A stretch of DNA of 64,000 nucleotides from Rhodococcoides fascians NBRC 12155 = LMG 3623 (GTDB lineage: Bacteria > Actinomycetota > Actinomycetes > Mycobacteriales > Mycobacteriaceae): positions 1 to 64,000 of the forward strand of contig NZ_BCWW01000009.1 in NCBI RefSeq assembly GCF_001894785.1, read 5' to 3'. The notes below the pieces were generated by a model that searched no databases, was not told where the DNA came from, and saw only the letters and a program-made list of their open reading frames with translations. The translations under genes and the position numbers were made by a program. The first letter of the stretch is position 1. Each line of letters opens with the position of its first letter. Shown here piece by piece: positions 44,808-54,307 of the stretch.

Positions 44808-45308
44808 ATGACCGATGCCTCGCTTCGTGAGCTGACCTGTGCACGGTGGGCCGAGTTCAACCCGGAGCTGGACACCTCGCCGATGCAGGTGGTGGCCGAG
44901 ATCAAGCGCATCGTCGCGCTGCTCGACGTGGCCGTCGAACCGATATACGCCGCGGCCGATGTATCCGTCGCCGAGGTGGAATTGATGGTGCCCCTGCGTT
45001 ACGCGATCGAACCGGTGACGGCAGCGCGGTTGGCGGAGCTGCTCGGCATGACCCGCGCAGGTGTGAGCAAGACGCTCGGAAAGCTCGAACGTCGCGGCTT
45101 TCTGCAGCGCGTGCCCAGCGCCGAAGACCGACGGTCTGCGTCGATCACCCTGACCGATCAGGGAAGGCGCATCGTGGATGACGTATTTCCCCGAGAGCTC
45201 GAAGCGCACGGAAGATTGTTCGATGCGTTGGGTGCACGTCGAAACCGTGTTCTCGAGGCCCTGACCACGCTCGCCGAGTCGATGAAGTCCGGTCTGCCGT
45301 CTCGGTGA
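44808..45308 (+). CDS. MarR family transcriptional regulator
   Basis: A 166-aa winged-helix regulator: [20 protein letters not shown] is the recognition helix-turn-helix and LQRVPSAEDRRSASITLTDQG the wing with the family DxRS motif. ATG 44808 is chosen over TTG 44796 and two GTGs. It likely represses the divergent oxidoreductase and itself. Confidence 0.88.
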   Translation: MTDASLRELTCARWAEFNPELDTSPMQVVAEIKRIVALLDVAVEPIYAAADVSVAEVELMVPLRYAIEPVTAARLAELLGMTRAGVSKTLGKLERRGFLQRVPSAEDRRSASITLTDQGRRIVDDVFPRELEAHGRLFDALGARRNRVLEALTTLAESMKSGLPSR

Positions 45309-45376
45309 CGTTCCCGTCGGCCTGTGTCACGGCTACGCTCGCCAACACGTGCGGGGCGATTCGTAAGGCGGACACG

Positions 45377-45718
45377 ATGAACACATTTCAGAAGTCGGCG
45401 GCAGGGTTCGACACGGTCTTCATGGTCGTGATGAAGGCACCGGTGCTCGACAGGGTGCTCGGACGCTCGATGGGCATTTTGACCTACACCGGCCGGAAGT
45501 CCGGCAAGAGGATCGCATTGCCGGTTGCGATCAGCCGGAAAGGTGAGCACCTGAAGGTCAGGGTGGCGATGCCGGACAAGAAGAACTGGTGGCGAAATTT
45601 CGTGGACGGCGGCGGTCGTGTCGATGTCGACCTCGGCGGTGTCCAGTACTCCGGCCTCGCGACGGCGACCCGTGACGACTGTGGGCGGGTCTCTGTCGAT
45701 ATCGCTGTGGACCACTGA
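45377..45718 (+). CDS. Nitroreductase/PNPOx-like protein of the DUF385 (Ddn-type) family
   Basis: A 113-aa protein with the conserved stretch MGILTYTGRKSGKRIALPV and a small split beta-barrel, as in F420- or flavin-binding Ddn-family proteins. It ends earlier than most Ddn members. F420 dependence is plausible but not shown by the sequence. Confidence 0.82.
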   Translation: MNTFQKSAAGFDTVFMVVMKAPVLDRVLGRSMGILTYTGRKSGKRIALPVAISRKGEHLKVRVAMPDKKNWWRNFVDGGGRVDVDLGGVQYSGLATATRDDCGRVSVDIAVDH

Positions 45719-45724
45719 CTTGTG

Positions 45725-45742
45725 TGTCAATAAAGGTTGACA
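45725..45742. promoter_or_regulatory. Operator copy 1 before the HTH/Clp_N pair
   Basis: TGTCAATAAAGGTTGACA (TGTCAA-N6-TTGACA). Its right arm doubles as a consensus -35 hexamer (45737-45742), 18 nt before TACATT. Confidence 0.75.
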
Positions 45743-45752
45743 ACCCCTTCTC

Positions 45753-45770
45753 TGTCAACCTACATTGACA
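45753..45770. promoter_or_regulatory. Operator copy 2 over the -10 region
   Basis: TGTCAACCTACATTGACA has the same arms and the same 6-nt spacing as copy 1, with centres 28 bp apart. It covers the TACATT hexamer (45761-45766) and ends 4 nt before the ATG. Confidence 0.75.
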
Positions 45771-45773
45771 TGC

Positions 45774-45989
45774 ATGACAGAAGCCACTGCATTGGCCGCC
45801 GCGGCCGCCAGTTCCGATCCGGGGGAGGGGTTGCGTGCCGTAGCCGCACTTCGCCGTCTACTCGAACGTCTGGAAGCCGTCCAGGTTCGCAATGCGCGGA
45901 ATCAGGGGTGGGCGTGGCAGGCGATAGCGGATTCGCTGGGTGTCAGCAGACAGGCCGTTCACAAGAAGCACGGCGGAAAGGGAAGGTAA
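45774..45989 (+). CDS. Small helix-turn-helix regulator of the Clp_N pair
   Basis: A 71-aa protein. After a variable Ala-rich start, a helix (LRRLLERLEAVQVRNARNQG) leads to the HTH AWQAIADSLGVSRQAVHKKH. ATG 45774 is 8 nt after TACATT, giving a leaderless mRNA. It precedes the Clp_N gene by 6 nt. Two identical inverted repeats over its promoter suggest that it regulates itself and its partner. Confidence 0.85.
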   Translation: MTEATALAAAAASSDPGEGLRAVAALRRLLERLEAVQVRNARNQGWAWQAIADSLGVSRQAVHKKHGGKGR

Positions 45990-45995
45990 ACAACC

Positions 45996-46499
45996 ATGTT
46001 CGAGCGATTCACCATACAGGCCAGGGCGGTCGTCATCAGTGCCCGGCTGCACGCCCGGACGTTGCACTCGGAGCGGGTCGAACCCATTCATCTGTTCCTC
46101 GGTGCGCTCGACAAGACCGACGAACCGCTCGGGTCCGCGCTGGCCGAGGCGGGGTTCACCCTCGACAACGCGTTCGAGGACGTGCTGTCGAGGGACGCCC
46201 GGGCCCTACGGTCCATCGGCATCGACCTTCACAACGTGATCGACACCGTCGAGACTGCGGTGGGGTTCGGAGACGTCGACCATTCGAACGATTCTCACCT
46301 GCCGTTCGCGCCGTCGGCCAAGGAAGCGCTGAAGCTGGCCTTGAAGGAGGCCGTCCGATTGCGGGACAGGGAGATCGGCGTCGAGCACATGCTTCTCGGT
46401 GTGATCGCAGGTGCCGATCCATCGTTCACCGAGCTCGTGAGTGTTCGCGGCAGCCTGGACGATCTGCGCGACGCCGTCCTGCTGGTTCGCACGACATAG
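45996..46499 (+). CDS. Stand-alone Clp N-terminal repeat domain protein
   Basis: A 167-aa protein made of the two Clp_N repeats of ClpC/ClpA (MFERFTIQARAVVISARLHA and a second half with EALKLALKEAVRLRDREIGVEHMLLG), without AAA+ domains. In ClpC this part binds adaptors and substrates, so a free copy could act as adaptor, decoy or arginine-phosphate binder. AAGGGAAGG lies before the ATG. It is co-transcribed with the HTH regulator. Confidence 0.88.
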   Translation: MFERFTIQARAVVISARLHARTLHSERVEPIHLFLGALDKTDEPLGSALAEAGFTLDNAFEDVLSRDARALRSIGIDLHNVIDTVETAVGFGDVDHSNDSHLPFAPSAKEALKLALKEAVRLRDREIGVEHMLLGVIAGADPSFTELVSVRGSLDDLRDAVLLVRTT

Positions 46500-46532
46500 C
46501 TCCGAGCGGGCCCGAACTCTACGATGGGCGCC

Positions 46533-46913
46533 ATGAACTTTCTGATTCGGCTCGTGATCAATGCCGTCGCCATCTGGGTTGCGAACGAATTCGTCGACGG
46601 CATCACCGTGACCAGCTCGGGCCGCGGTGACGGGTGGGACATCGTGGTCCTGCTCGGTATTGCGGCCGTGTTGACGATCGTCAACGCGTTCATCAGGCCG
46701 ATGGTGAAGCTGTTGTCACTGCCGCTGCTGATTCTCACCCTCGGGCTGTTCACTCTCGTCATCAACGCGTTGATGCTGATGTTGACGGGGTGGCTGTCGT
46801 CGCAGACCGGTTACGGCCTCGAGATCGTCGGTTTCGCTGCCGCGTTCTGGGGCGCGATCATCATCTCGATCGTGAACTTTCTGCTGGGCGCATTCGTGCC
46901 CGAGAAGCGTTAG
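46533..46913 (+). CDS. Four-helix phage holin family (PF04020-type) membrane protein
   Basis: A 126-aa protein with four helices ([74 protein letters not shown]). The family is chromosomal in many bacteria and unrelated to lysis in most. ATG 46533 is preferred to 46524, because TACGAT (46520-46525) ends 8 nt before it. It overlaps the menA stop by 4 bp. Confidence 0.87.
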   Translation: MNFLIRLVINAVAIWVANEFVDGITVTSSGRGDGWDIVVLLGIAAVLTIVNAFIRPMVKLLSLPLLILTLGLFTLVINALMLMLTGWLSSQTGYGLEIVGFAAAFWGAIIISIVNFLLGAFVPEKR

Positions 46914-47779
46914 GCGAACGCCAGCGCCACACCGGTAGCGGCACCCCAGACGAGCATTGCCAGTCCCGAATCACGCAGCGCCGGTATCAACTCGAAGCCG
47001 TGAGCACCGCCGCGAACCGGCGAATTGGCGCGCGCAGCGAGGGGTAGCGCGAGCAGGGCAACCAGGGCCCACGGGGTTCGGGCGGTCAGCGCGACGGTCA
47101 TGGCGAACGGGACGACCAACAGTGCCAGGTGCAGATAGCGCGTGCGGGTATCGCCCAATCGCACTGCGAGTGTTCGCTTTCCGGATTCGGTATCGGTAGG
47201 AATGTCCCGAAGGTTGTTCGCGACGAGTACGGCACTGGAGAAAGATCCGACGGCTACCGCGGCGAGCACGCCCGCCCAGTCGATCTGCTCGGCCTGCACG
47301 TATTGGGTGCCGAGCACGGCGACGAGTCCGAAGAACACGAATACGGCAATCTCGCCGAATCCGCTGTAGCCGTAGGGCTTCGAGCCGCCTGTGTAGTACC
47401 AGGCACCGGCTATGCAGATCAGGCCGACGATCACCAACCACCAAGCGCTCGTGGCGGCCAGGACAAGACCTGCGACGGCACCGACCGCGAAGCAGCCGAT
47501 GGCGGCCCGTTTGACGGCTCCTGCCGAGGCGGCCTTGGAACCGACGAGTCGAAGTGGGCCGACTCGGTCGTCGTCCGTGCCACGGATTCCGTCGGAGTAG
47601 TCGTTGGCGAAGTTGACGCCCACGATCAGCGCCAACGAGACGATCAGTGCCAGTAGAGCCTTCCACCACACGCCTGCGTCCAGGGACACGGCTGCACCGG
47701 TGCCGACGAGGACGGGGGCGATAGCGTTGGGGAGCGTTCGGGGTCGCGCCCCTTCGATCCATTGTGCTGTGGTGGCCAT
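46910..47779 (-). CDS. menA: 1,4-dihydroxy-2-naphthoate polyprenyltransferase
   Basis: A 289-aa UbiA-family membrane enzyme with about eight helices, joining DHNA to the polyprenyl chain in menaquinone synthesis. The substrate motif is [20 protein letters not shown], and the second Asp-rich loop is [19 protein letters not shown]. It opens with [20 protein letters not shown]. menE lies 14 kb downstream, as part of the same conserved neighbourhood. Confidence 0.96.
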   Translation of the reverse strand: MATTAQWIEGARPRTLPNAIAPVLVGTGAAVSLDAGVWWKALLALIVSLALIVGVNFANDYSDGIRGTDDDRVGPLRLVGSKAASAGAVKRAAIGCFAVGAVAGLVLAATSAWWLVIVGLICIAGAWYYTGGSKPYGYSGFGEIAVFVFFGLVAVLGTQYVQAEQIDWAGVLAAVAVGSFSSAVLVANNLRDIPTDTESGKRTLAVRLGDTRTRYLHLALLVVPFAMTVALTARTPWALVALLALPLAARANSPVRGGAHGFELIPALRDSGLAMLVWGAATGVALAFA

Positions 47780-47826
47780 GAGCGACGATCTTTCCGTATC
47801 TGCCGGGAGGGTGCGGACGCGGCCGG

Positions 47827-49077
47827 TCAGAACGGCAGGCGCGGCAGTACCGGCAGCGGGATGACAGGCATCTGGACTCCGGGGATCTGCGGGAGCGGCA
47901 CCGTCGGAGCGGGCGGCGGTGGCGGCGGGTTGTAGTGCGGTTGATACTGCACGTACGGCGCGCTGTCGGCGGCTGGAGGTGGTGCAGCGGACGTCGGCGG
48001 CGGGGCCGGGATGTCCGGGGTCGGTGACGGTGTGGCGGTGGTGGTCCGTGCAGCCGAGGGTGTCGTGGTCTGCCGGATGCCCTCGTCCACGCTGGCAGGG
48101 GTGCTCAGCGGTTGATCTTCGCTCTCGGAACTCAGGCCCGAGAACAGTCCGACGGCGGCGATGACGCCCACAATCGGTAGCGCGATCAATCCGAGCCGCG
48201 CCAGCGCCGGTCGGTGCGAGACGACCGGTGCAATGCGGTCGACGTCGACGCGCGCAGCGTGCACGGCCGCCCCACCTGCAACGACGAGTTCTGGTTGCTC
48301 GGGGACGATGATCGGCAGCTGCAGAAACCGTTCGAGTGTCGTGCGGACCAGAGGGACATTGCTCGTACCGCCGATGGCGATGACCGCGTCGGGATAGAAC
48401 TCGGCTTCGAGCCCCAGTTGGCGGACCGTGGTGGCAGCCTGTTCGGTGGCCCGGGCAATCGACAGCTCGAAGATGTGGCGCTCGAGAAGAATGTGTTCGC
48501 CGTCGGGCGTGCTGGTGGTCTCGTGCGTGGACAGTGCCTCCTTGATGCCACGGCAGAATGCCGTCAGAGCAGTGTCCTCGTCGTGTGTGTGCGGCTCCCG
48601 CACGATGCCGAGGCCCAGTATGTGTTCCCGAACCACCGCATCGAACGAGGCTCCGCTGATTGCTGTCGTACGGGTCGAGCCGTAGGAGCGGCCGGATTCG
48701 ACGTCGACGATGTCTATGTCGACACCGGTCTCGCCTGCGTCGAACAGGGCGATGGTGCGGTGCTGGCTGGCCAGGCCGGGACGGAGGTACTCGAGGGCAG
48801 CGTCGGTCTCGTCGATCAGATGTACGTCCGAGACGTATTCCTCGGCCAGAGCCTTCGTGATGCGATCACGCTCGTCGGCGGTCCGGTATGCAATGCCCAG
48901 CGATTGCGGCGCGTCCGGGTGGTCGACGATTCCGCGAACGACCCGCGCGACGTCCTCGGGGGAGGGGGAGAGCTGCCAGTCGTCGAAGGGAGCGGCGTCT
49001 GTCCACGTGCCGTCTTCGGTCGTCCGAGACGTGCGGATGCCGCACGTTCCCAGGGACACACCTACCGACGAACGCAT
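47827..49077 (-). CDS. Hsp70/actin-fold membrane protein with proline-rich extracytoplasmic tail
   Basis: A 416-aa protein. The N-terminal 270 residues keep ASKHA nucleotide-binding marks: [13 protein letters not shown] (phosphate 1), [17 protein letters not shown] (phosphate 2) and [11 protein letters not shown] (adenosine). One helix spans ~293-314, followed by a Pro/Thr-rich tail. No substrate-binding domain is present, so it is not a chaperone of DnaK type. ATG 49077 is preferred to GTG 49113. It is divergent from the SARP regulator gene. Confidence 0.82.
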   Translation of the reverse strand: MRSSVGVSLGTCGIRTSRTTEDGTWTDAAPFDDWQLSPSPEDVARVVRGIVDHPDAPQSLGIAYRTADERDRITKALAEEYVSDVHLIDETDAALEYLRPGLASQHRTIALFDAGETGVDIDIVDVESGRSYGSTRTTAISGASFDAVVREHILGLGIVREPHTHDEDTALTAFCRGIKEALSTHETTSTPDGEHILLERHIFELSIARATEQAATTVRQLGLEAEFYPDAVIAIGGTSNVPLVRTTLERFLQLPIIVPEQPELVVAGGAAVHAARVDVDRIAPVVSHRPALARLGLIALPIVGVIAAVGLFSGLSSESEDQPLSTPASVDEGIRQTTTPSAARTTTATPSPTPDIPAPPPTSAAPPPAADSAPYVQYQPHYNPPPPPPAPTVPLPQIPGVQMPVIPLPVLPRLPF

Positions 49078-49195
49078 CTCCAACCGGCCTCTCCTGTACG
49101 GCGACGTGGACACTGTACCGTCTCGAGGTTTGATTAGAGGTCCAAAACAATCCGAACGTCAGGTCGAGGGTGTTCGACGGGCGGCCTACGATCTG

Positions 49196-52100
49196 ATGTC
49201 AGTGCGCAGTGACATCTCCGACCCCAATACGACGGACCCCACGACCGACAAACCGGTGGTGGGGCTTCTCGGCGTGGTCACCGCGGCGATCGACGGCCGT
49301 TCGGTGCCGGTTCCCGGTGCGCGAGCGCAGTCCCTGCTCGTGTCTCTGGCCTTGCATCCGGGGCGGGCGCGATCACCGCAAACTCTCATCGACGACGTGT
49401 GGCCCGACGAACCGCCTCGATCTCCCAAGAACGCGTTACAGACGCAGATCTCTCGGTTGCGGTCGGTGTTGCCCGAGGGTGCACTGGCCGGCGGCCCTGG
49501 GGGCTATCGGTTGGTCCTCGGTGCCGAGGACACCGACCTCGGCCGTGCGCAGGCGCTGGCTGGGGCAGCGGGCAGCATGCTCCAAGACGGGCACTGTCAG
49601 GAGGCCCTCGATACCGTCACCGAGGCGCTGGGCCTGTGGCGCGGCGAGCCACCGGAAACCGTGCGCGTCGAGGCCGACGTGGTGGAGGCTGCCCTGACAT
49701 CCCTTCGGATAGCCGCGTTGCTAGGGCTGCGACGATTCGGCGAGGTGATCCCGCTCGTCAGAGCTCGGGTCACGGCCGATCGAGCGGACGAGGGCGCTGC
49801 CGTGGAGCTCATGCGGGCTCTGCACGGCGCAGGTAGATCGAACGATGCGTTGATGGTGTTCGCGTCGCTGCGAACCGAATTGTCACAGCGGTTGGGAACC
49901 GATCCGTCGCCCGCGGCGGCGGCTGTGAACGCCGACATTCTCGGACGGATGGATGCGGCCCCGAAGGTGTTGCACACCATAGGATTGCGTGCCGCACCCA
50001 ATGCCCTTATCGGTCGAGACGACGATCTCGTCGCGATCGAACGAGTCCTGGCCGGCTCGCGCGTGACGACCGTGCTCGGGCCCGGTGGGGCGGGAAAAAC
50101 GCGGATCGCTCACGCGCTCGGACGTCGGGCTGCTGCGAGAATGCCGGTTGCGTTCGTCGAGCTGGCCTCGCTCCGCAGCGGAGAGGACGTGGCATCCGCC
50201 GTGGCTGCGACCCTCGGTCTGGCCGAGGCCGATTACCTGGTGGGAGGGTTGCAGGTCGCTCGGATACATTCGATTCAGGAACGCCTGGTCGACGTGTTCT
50301 CGGCCCGACCCGGTCTGCTCGTTCTCGACAATTGCGAGCACGTGATCGACGAGGTTTCGGCGGTAGTGGACAAGCTGGTCTCGGCGACCGATGCGGTGAC
50401 CGTGTTGACGACCTCACGTTCTCCGATCGGGTCGACGTCGGAAACGGTATATCCGCTGCCGCCTCTGGGGTCAACCGGTCCGAATTCGCCTGCCATCGAA
50501 CTGTTCTGCCTTCGGGCACGCGCGGTTCGCCCTTCTGTGGTGCTCGATCTCGATGCGGTCGCGCGGTTGTGCAGATCGTTGGACGGGTTGCCGCTGGCGA
50601 TCGAATTAGCTGCGGCGCGGGTCAAATCAATGACGGTGGAGGACATCGCCGCCAGATTGGACCGGCGTTTGGTCTTGCTACGTTCGGTCGATCGGACGAG
50701 GCCCGAACGGCACCGGACCCTGCATGCGGTGATCGCCTGGAGTTGGAATCTGCTCGCACCCATCGAGCAGGCGGCGCTGCGGCGTCTGTGTCGGTTTCCG
50801 GCGGGTTTCGATCTCGATGCCGCACGCCGGGTCGCGGAATGGGCCGACGTCGAGGATGTTTCGGCTGCACTCGATGGGTTGGTCGATCAGTCCTTGCTCT
50901 CCGTTGCCGAAACGCAGTCGGGAATCCGCTATCACATGCTCGAGACGGTCCGTGAGTACGGTGAGGAGCAGCTCGACGTCAGCAGAGAGGCGGCCGACGT
51001 CGCCGCGCGGATGCGCTTGTGGGCCGAGGCCGTCGCGGTTCGGGTGTCCACGGGCTACTCTGCTGGACAACCGGCCAAGATGGTTCTGGTGTTGGAGGCC
51101 GAGCACGACAATTTGTTGTCGGTGATGAGACATTCCTTCGCGCATGATGTTTCGGCCAACGTGTGCACCCTGTTCTCGGTGTTGGGCTATTTCTGGGCCA
51201 TGCGCGGCGCGCACGCGGAGGTGCTGAATTGGGCCGGCCGAGTGCAGGACAGTATGCGCCGCGGCCTTGCCGGGGCACCCGACGACAATGCCGCGATGTG
51301 CCTGCTGGTCTTGGTGGCGCACTTCGCCTACGGCGGGAACCTGCGCCAGGTGGCGAGGATGCGGATCGACTTACGGCATCTCCTGCGCACCAGGCCGGGA
51401 ATGTCGCCGGGTCTGAGGTTCAATTCCGAGGTGGTGGTCCATCACACGGGCGGCCGCGGGCTGGCCCGAAAACTGGCCCGCGCCAGTCGTTCCGAACATG
51501 AGGATGTGCGGTGCAACGCGTACGTGGTTCGCTCCATGCTCGCGCAGAACTCGGGTCGACTGTTCGAGTCGATCAGGGACGGTGAGCGCGCGTTGAGTAT
51601 CGCTCGTCGACGCGGCGACCTGTGGGCGGTCGGGTCGACGTCGCAGACGTTGGCGAGCTCGTACGGTCTGTCCGGTGACCACGCTCGCGCGGCCGAGTAC
51701 TACCGCACGGCCGCTGACGTGATGTGGGAGATGCATGCGTACGAGGAGAGTGTGCAGACCCGAACCTTTCTCGCGATGGCCTTGACCGGCGCGGGGCAGA
51801 CTGCCGAGGCTCGGACGCTGATCGACGAATTATCCTCGTCGACGGGGCAACCGGAGTGGGTTCTCGATGGGGGTGCAGAAAAAACGGAACGTGAGGGCGA
51901 CGGTGTCGGTGCTCGATGGGATCGAGCTCAACAGAGGTCGACGTCGGCGTCGTTGACCGCGGCGCGAGCCGCGGCGGATCTGGAGGACGGTTCGATCGAG
52001 CAGGGGCTGACGCTGTTTCGTGAGGCGCTGGCGATGGGTCGGTGGCCGTCGGACGATCCGACGGATCCGTTCATGTCGATCCTGGTGTGCGCAGCCGTGG

Positions 52101-52465
52101 GCGCACATGTGTTGCACGAACGTGCCGAGGATGTGCGCGGCGCGGTGGAGCAGCTGGTGCGCACACCGTGGAATAAGCTGATGCCGAGCGGTTTCCACGA
52201 TATCCCGATGCTCGGTGCCGTCGCCTGCGCGGTGGGTTCTTTCGAGGTGCACTGCGGGGACTCAGAGTTGGGTCTGCGCTTGTTGGCGGCGTCGGAGCGG
52301 GCGGTGGGTCGCCAGGATTTTCCGTCGATGCGCATCGATCGGCACGTGGCCGCGGCCCGCGCGATTGTCGGTGACCCTACGGTCGATGCCGGTATCGCGC
52401 GGGCTGCTGGTATCACCAGACATACTGCACTGCAAGAGATCTTGAGTTCGCTACCCGTGTCCTAG
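49196..52465 (+). CDS. Large SARP/AfsR-type regulator with NB-ARC-like ATPase and TPR-like region
   Basis: A 1089-aa regulator. Winged helix (about 20-108, SPKNALQTQISRLRSVLP), BTAD domain (about 110-255), then an ATPase with P-loop GPGGAGKT at 295-302, LLVLDNCEHV (Walker B) and LTTSRSPIG; the last ~450 residues are helical repeats. Such proteins switch on neighbouring biosynthetic or transport genes after a signal. A TACGAT hexamer at 49187-49192 lies just before ATG 49196; GTG 49202 is an alternative start. Its stop overlaps the convergent exporter genes. Confidence 0.9.
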   Translation: MSVRSDISDPNTTDPTTDKPVVGLLGVVTAAIDGRSVPVPGARAQSLLVSLALHPGRARSPQTLIDDVWPDEPPRSPKNALQTQISRLRSVLPEGALAGGPGGYRLVLGAEDTDLGRAQALAGAAGSMLQDGHCQEALDTVTEALGLWRGEPPETVRVEADVVEAALTSLRIAALLGLRRFGEVIPLVRARVTADRADEGAAVELMRALHGAGRSNDALMVFASLRTELSQRLGTDPSPAAAAVNADILGRMDAAPKVLHTIGLRAAPNALIGRDDDLVAIERVLAGSRVTTVLGPGGAGKTRIAHALGRRAAARMPVAFVELASLRSGEDVASAVAATLGLAEADYLVGGLQVARIHSIQERLVDVFSARPGLLVLDNCEHVIDEVSAVVDKLVSATDAVTVLTTSRSPIGSTSETVYPLPPLGSTGPNSPAIELFCLRARAVRPSVVLDLDAVARLCRSLDGLPLAIELAAARVKSMTVEDIAARLDRRLVLLRSVDRTRPERHRTLHAVIAWSWNLLAPIEQAALRRLCRFPAGFDLDAARRVAEWADVEDVSAALDGLVDQSLLSVAETQSGIRYHMLETVREYGEEQLDVSREAADVAARMRLWAEAVAVRVSTGYSAGQPAKMVLVLEAEHDNLLSVMRHSFAHDVSANVCTLFSVLGYFWAMRGAHAEVLNWAGRVQDSMRRGLAGAPDDNAAMCLLVLVAHFAYGGNLRQVARMRIDLRHLLRTRPGMSPGLRFNSEVVVHHTGGRGLARKLARASRSEHEDVRCNAYVVRSMLAQNSGRLFESIRDGERALSIARRRGDLWAVGSTSQTLASSYGLSGDHARAAEYYRTAADVMWEMHAYEESVQTRTFLAMALTGAGQTAEARTLIDELSSSTGQPEWVLDGGAEKTEREGDGVGARWDRAQQRSTSASLTAARAAADLEDGSIEQGLTLFREALAMGRWPSDDPTDPFMSILVCAAVGAHVLHERAEDVRGAVEQLVRTPWNKLMPSGFHDIPMLGAVACAVGSFEVHCGDSELGLRLLAASERAVGRQDFPSMRIDRHVAAARAIVGDPTVDAGIARAAGITRHTALQEILSSLPVS

Positions 52466-53295
52466 GCCTTGCGCATGTACGACTTCACGGTCAGTGGGGC
52501 GAAGACGGCGACCATGACCACGGCTCCGACGAGTGAGTACACGACGTGGATACCGAAGTGCCCGTTGTTCGCCAGCTCGCGCACCGCGGTCACCAGGTGC
52601 GAGACGGGGTTGATGTTCGCGAAGGACCGGAGCCAGCTCGGCATCGTGGAGGTGTCGACGAAGGCGTTGGACAGGAACGTCAGCGGGAACAGCACCAGCA
52701 TCGAGATGCCCTGGACCGAGGAGGCTTTGCTCATCAGGGTGCCCAGCAGTGCGAATATCCAGCTGATCGCCCAGGCGCAGAACATCACCAGTAGGACGGC
52801 TCCGGCGAGGCCGAGAAATCCTCCGGCCGGGTGGTAACCCATCGCGAACCCGGTGAGGAAACAGACGACAGCCGCGATCAGGTAGCGGATGACGTCGGCC
52901 ATCAATGCTCCTGCAAGCGGGGAGATTCGGGCGATCGGGAGAGATCGGAATCGGTCGAAGACACCCTTGTCCATATCTTCTCGCAGCTGTGTGCCGGTGA
53001 CGACGGAACCAGTGATGACTGTTTGTACCAGGATTCCGGGCACGATCATCGGCAGGTAGGACGTGACGTCGCCGGCAACCGCGCCGCCGAAGATGTAGCT
53101 GAACATCAGGGTGAAGATCACCGGTAGTAGCACCACGTCGGTGAGTTGTTCGGGATTGTGGCGAAGCTTGAGCAACCCGCGATATCCCATGGTGGCGGAC
53201 TGGGCGACGGTGCGGGCCAGGCCGATGTGTCGGACGACCGGACGGTCGGCGGGGTCGATGTACGTCGACGGTTGCGGAGTGAGAGTAGTGGTCAT
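52462..53295 (-). CDS. DrrB-type ABC transporter permease
   Basis: A 277-aa ABC-2 type permease with six helices, for example VVLLPVIFTLMFSYIFGGAV and LMLVLFPLTF-like ISMLVLFPLTFLSNAFV, and the conserved DMDKGVFDRFRSLPIAR loop. It is translationally coupled (ATGA) to the ATPase gene before it. The pair resembles daunorubicin or phthiocerol-lipid exporters; the cargo is unknown. Confidence 0.92.
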   Translation of the reverse strand: MTTTLTPQPSTYIDPADRPVVRHIGLARTVAQSATMGYRGLLKLRHNPEQLTDVVLLPVIFTLMFSYIFGGAVAGDVTSYLPMIVPGILVQTVITGSVVTGTQLREDMDKGVFDRFRSLPIARISPLAGALMADVIRYLIAAVVCFLTGFAMGYHPAGGFLGLAGAVLLVMFCAWAISWIFALLGTLMSKASSVQGISMLVLFPLTFLSNAFVDTSTMPSWLRSFANINPVSHLVTAVRELANNGHFGIHVVYSLVGAVVMVAVFAPLTVKSYMRKA

Positions 53296-54245
53296 GCTGC
53301 GTCCTCGTCTGCGCTCTTGCAGGTGAGGGTCAGGAATACCTCGTCCAGGCTGGGTTTGGTGACGGTGATTTCGCAGACGTCGATGCCGAAGTCGCGCAGG
53401 CGAATCAAGATGTCGGGGGTGATCGATGTGTCGGTCATGGGTGCTGTCAGACGAGCGGACTCGGGGCTGACCGACACTTCTGTGCCCAGTTGCTTCGCGA
53501 CCAGAGCTCGGGCGTCGTCGATCTGGTTTCGATCCGTGAGAGTCAGTGACAGTGCGGAGGTGCCTACCGAAGACTTGAGCCCGTCGGCGGTGTCGTCGGC
53601 GATCACGCGGCCATGATCGATGACGGCGATGCGATCACACAGTTGATCGGCCTCGTCCAGGTACTGAGTGGTCAGTAGAACTGTCGAGCCCGCCGCGACG
53701 AGCCGGCGGATGGTGTCCCACATCTGGGCTCGGGTGCGGGGGTCGAGACCGGTGGTCGGCTCGTCGAGGAACAGCAACGGCGGTGCCGAGATCAGGCTCG
53801 CGGCCAGATCGAGGCGCCGCCGCATGCCACCGGAGAACAACTTCAAGGGTCGGGACGCTGCGTCCGCCAACCCGAATTCCTCGAGGAGTTCGACGGCCTT
53901 GGCTTTGCTGTCGCGGCGGCTCAGGCCGAGGAGCCGTGAGAAGACGACCAGATTCTCGGTTGCGGTGAGATCCTCGTCCACCGATGCGTACTGACCGGTG
54001 ACGCCGACCAACGACCGGACCGCGGTGGCGTCGGCGACGACGTCTCGGCCGAAAACTCGGGCTGAGCCGCCGTCGGGTCGAAGGAGGGTGGCGAGCATGC
54101 GGACCGTGGTGGTCTTACCTGCGCCGTTGGGGCCGAGGACGCCGTAGACCGCCCCGGTTGGGACGGTCAGGCTGACGCCGTCGACCGCGCGTTGCTTGCC
54201 GAATGTCTTGATGAGGCCGTCGGCCTCGATAGCTGGTGTGGTCAT
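53292..54245 (-). CDS. DrrA-type ABC transporter ATPase
   Basis: A 317-aa ATPase: Walker A GPNGAGKTTTVRML, signature LFSGGMRRRLDLAASL, Walker B LLFLDEPTTGLDP, then the DrrA C-terminal domain ending VTKPSLDEVFLTLT. ATG 54245 is chosen over an upstream frame lacking coding features. It is adjacent to the SARP regulator and may be its target, although the two converge. Confidence 0.93.
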   Translation of the reverse strand: MTTPAIEADGLIKTFGKQRAVDGVSLTVPTGAVYGVLGPNGAGKTTTVRMLATLLRPDGGSARVFGRDVVADATAVRSLVGVTGQYASVDEDLTATENLVVFSRLLGLSRRDSKAKAVELLEEFGLADAASRPLKLFSGGMRRRLDLAASLISAPPLLFLDEPTTGLDPRTRAQMWDTIRRLVAAGSTVLLTTQYLDEADQLCDRIAVIDHGRVIADDTADGLKSSVGTSALSLTLTDRNQIDDARALVAKQLGTEVSVSPESARLTAPMTDTSITPDILIRLRDFGIDVCEITVTKPSLDEVFLTLTCKSADEDAA

Positions 54246-54307
54246 GGGACAACGATCGCCCCGACCGCTTGCACGACGCATACGTCGCGCTTGCAGCAGC
54301 TGTCTCG

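Noticed and set aside
46533..46913. Holin family gene as phage remnant
   Set aside because: PF04020-type proteins are ordinary chromosomal membrane proteins in actinobacteria, and no lysis or phage genes adjoin.
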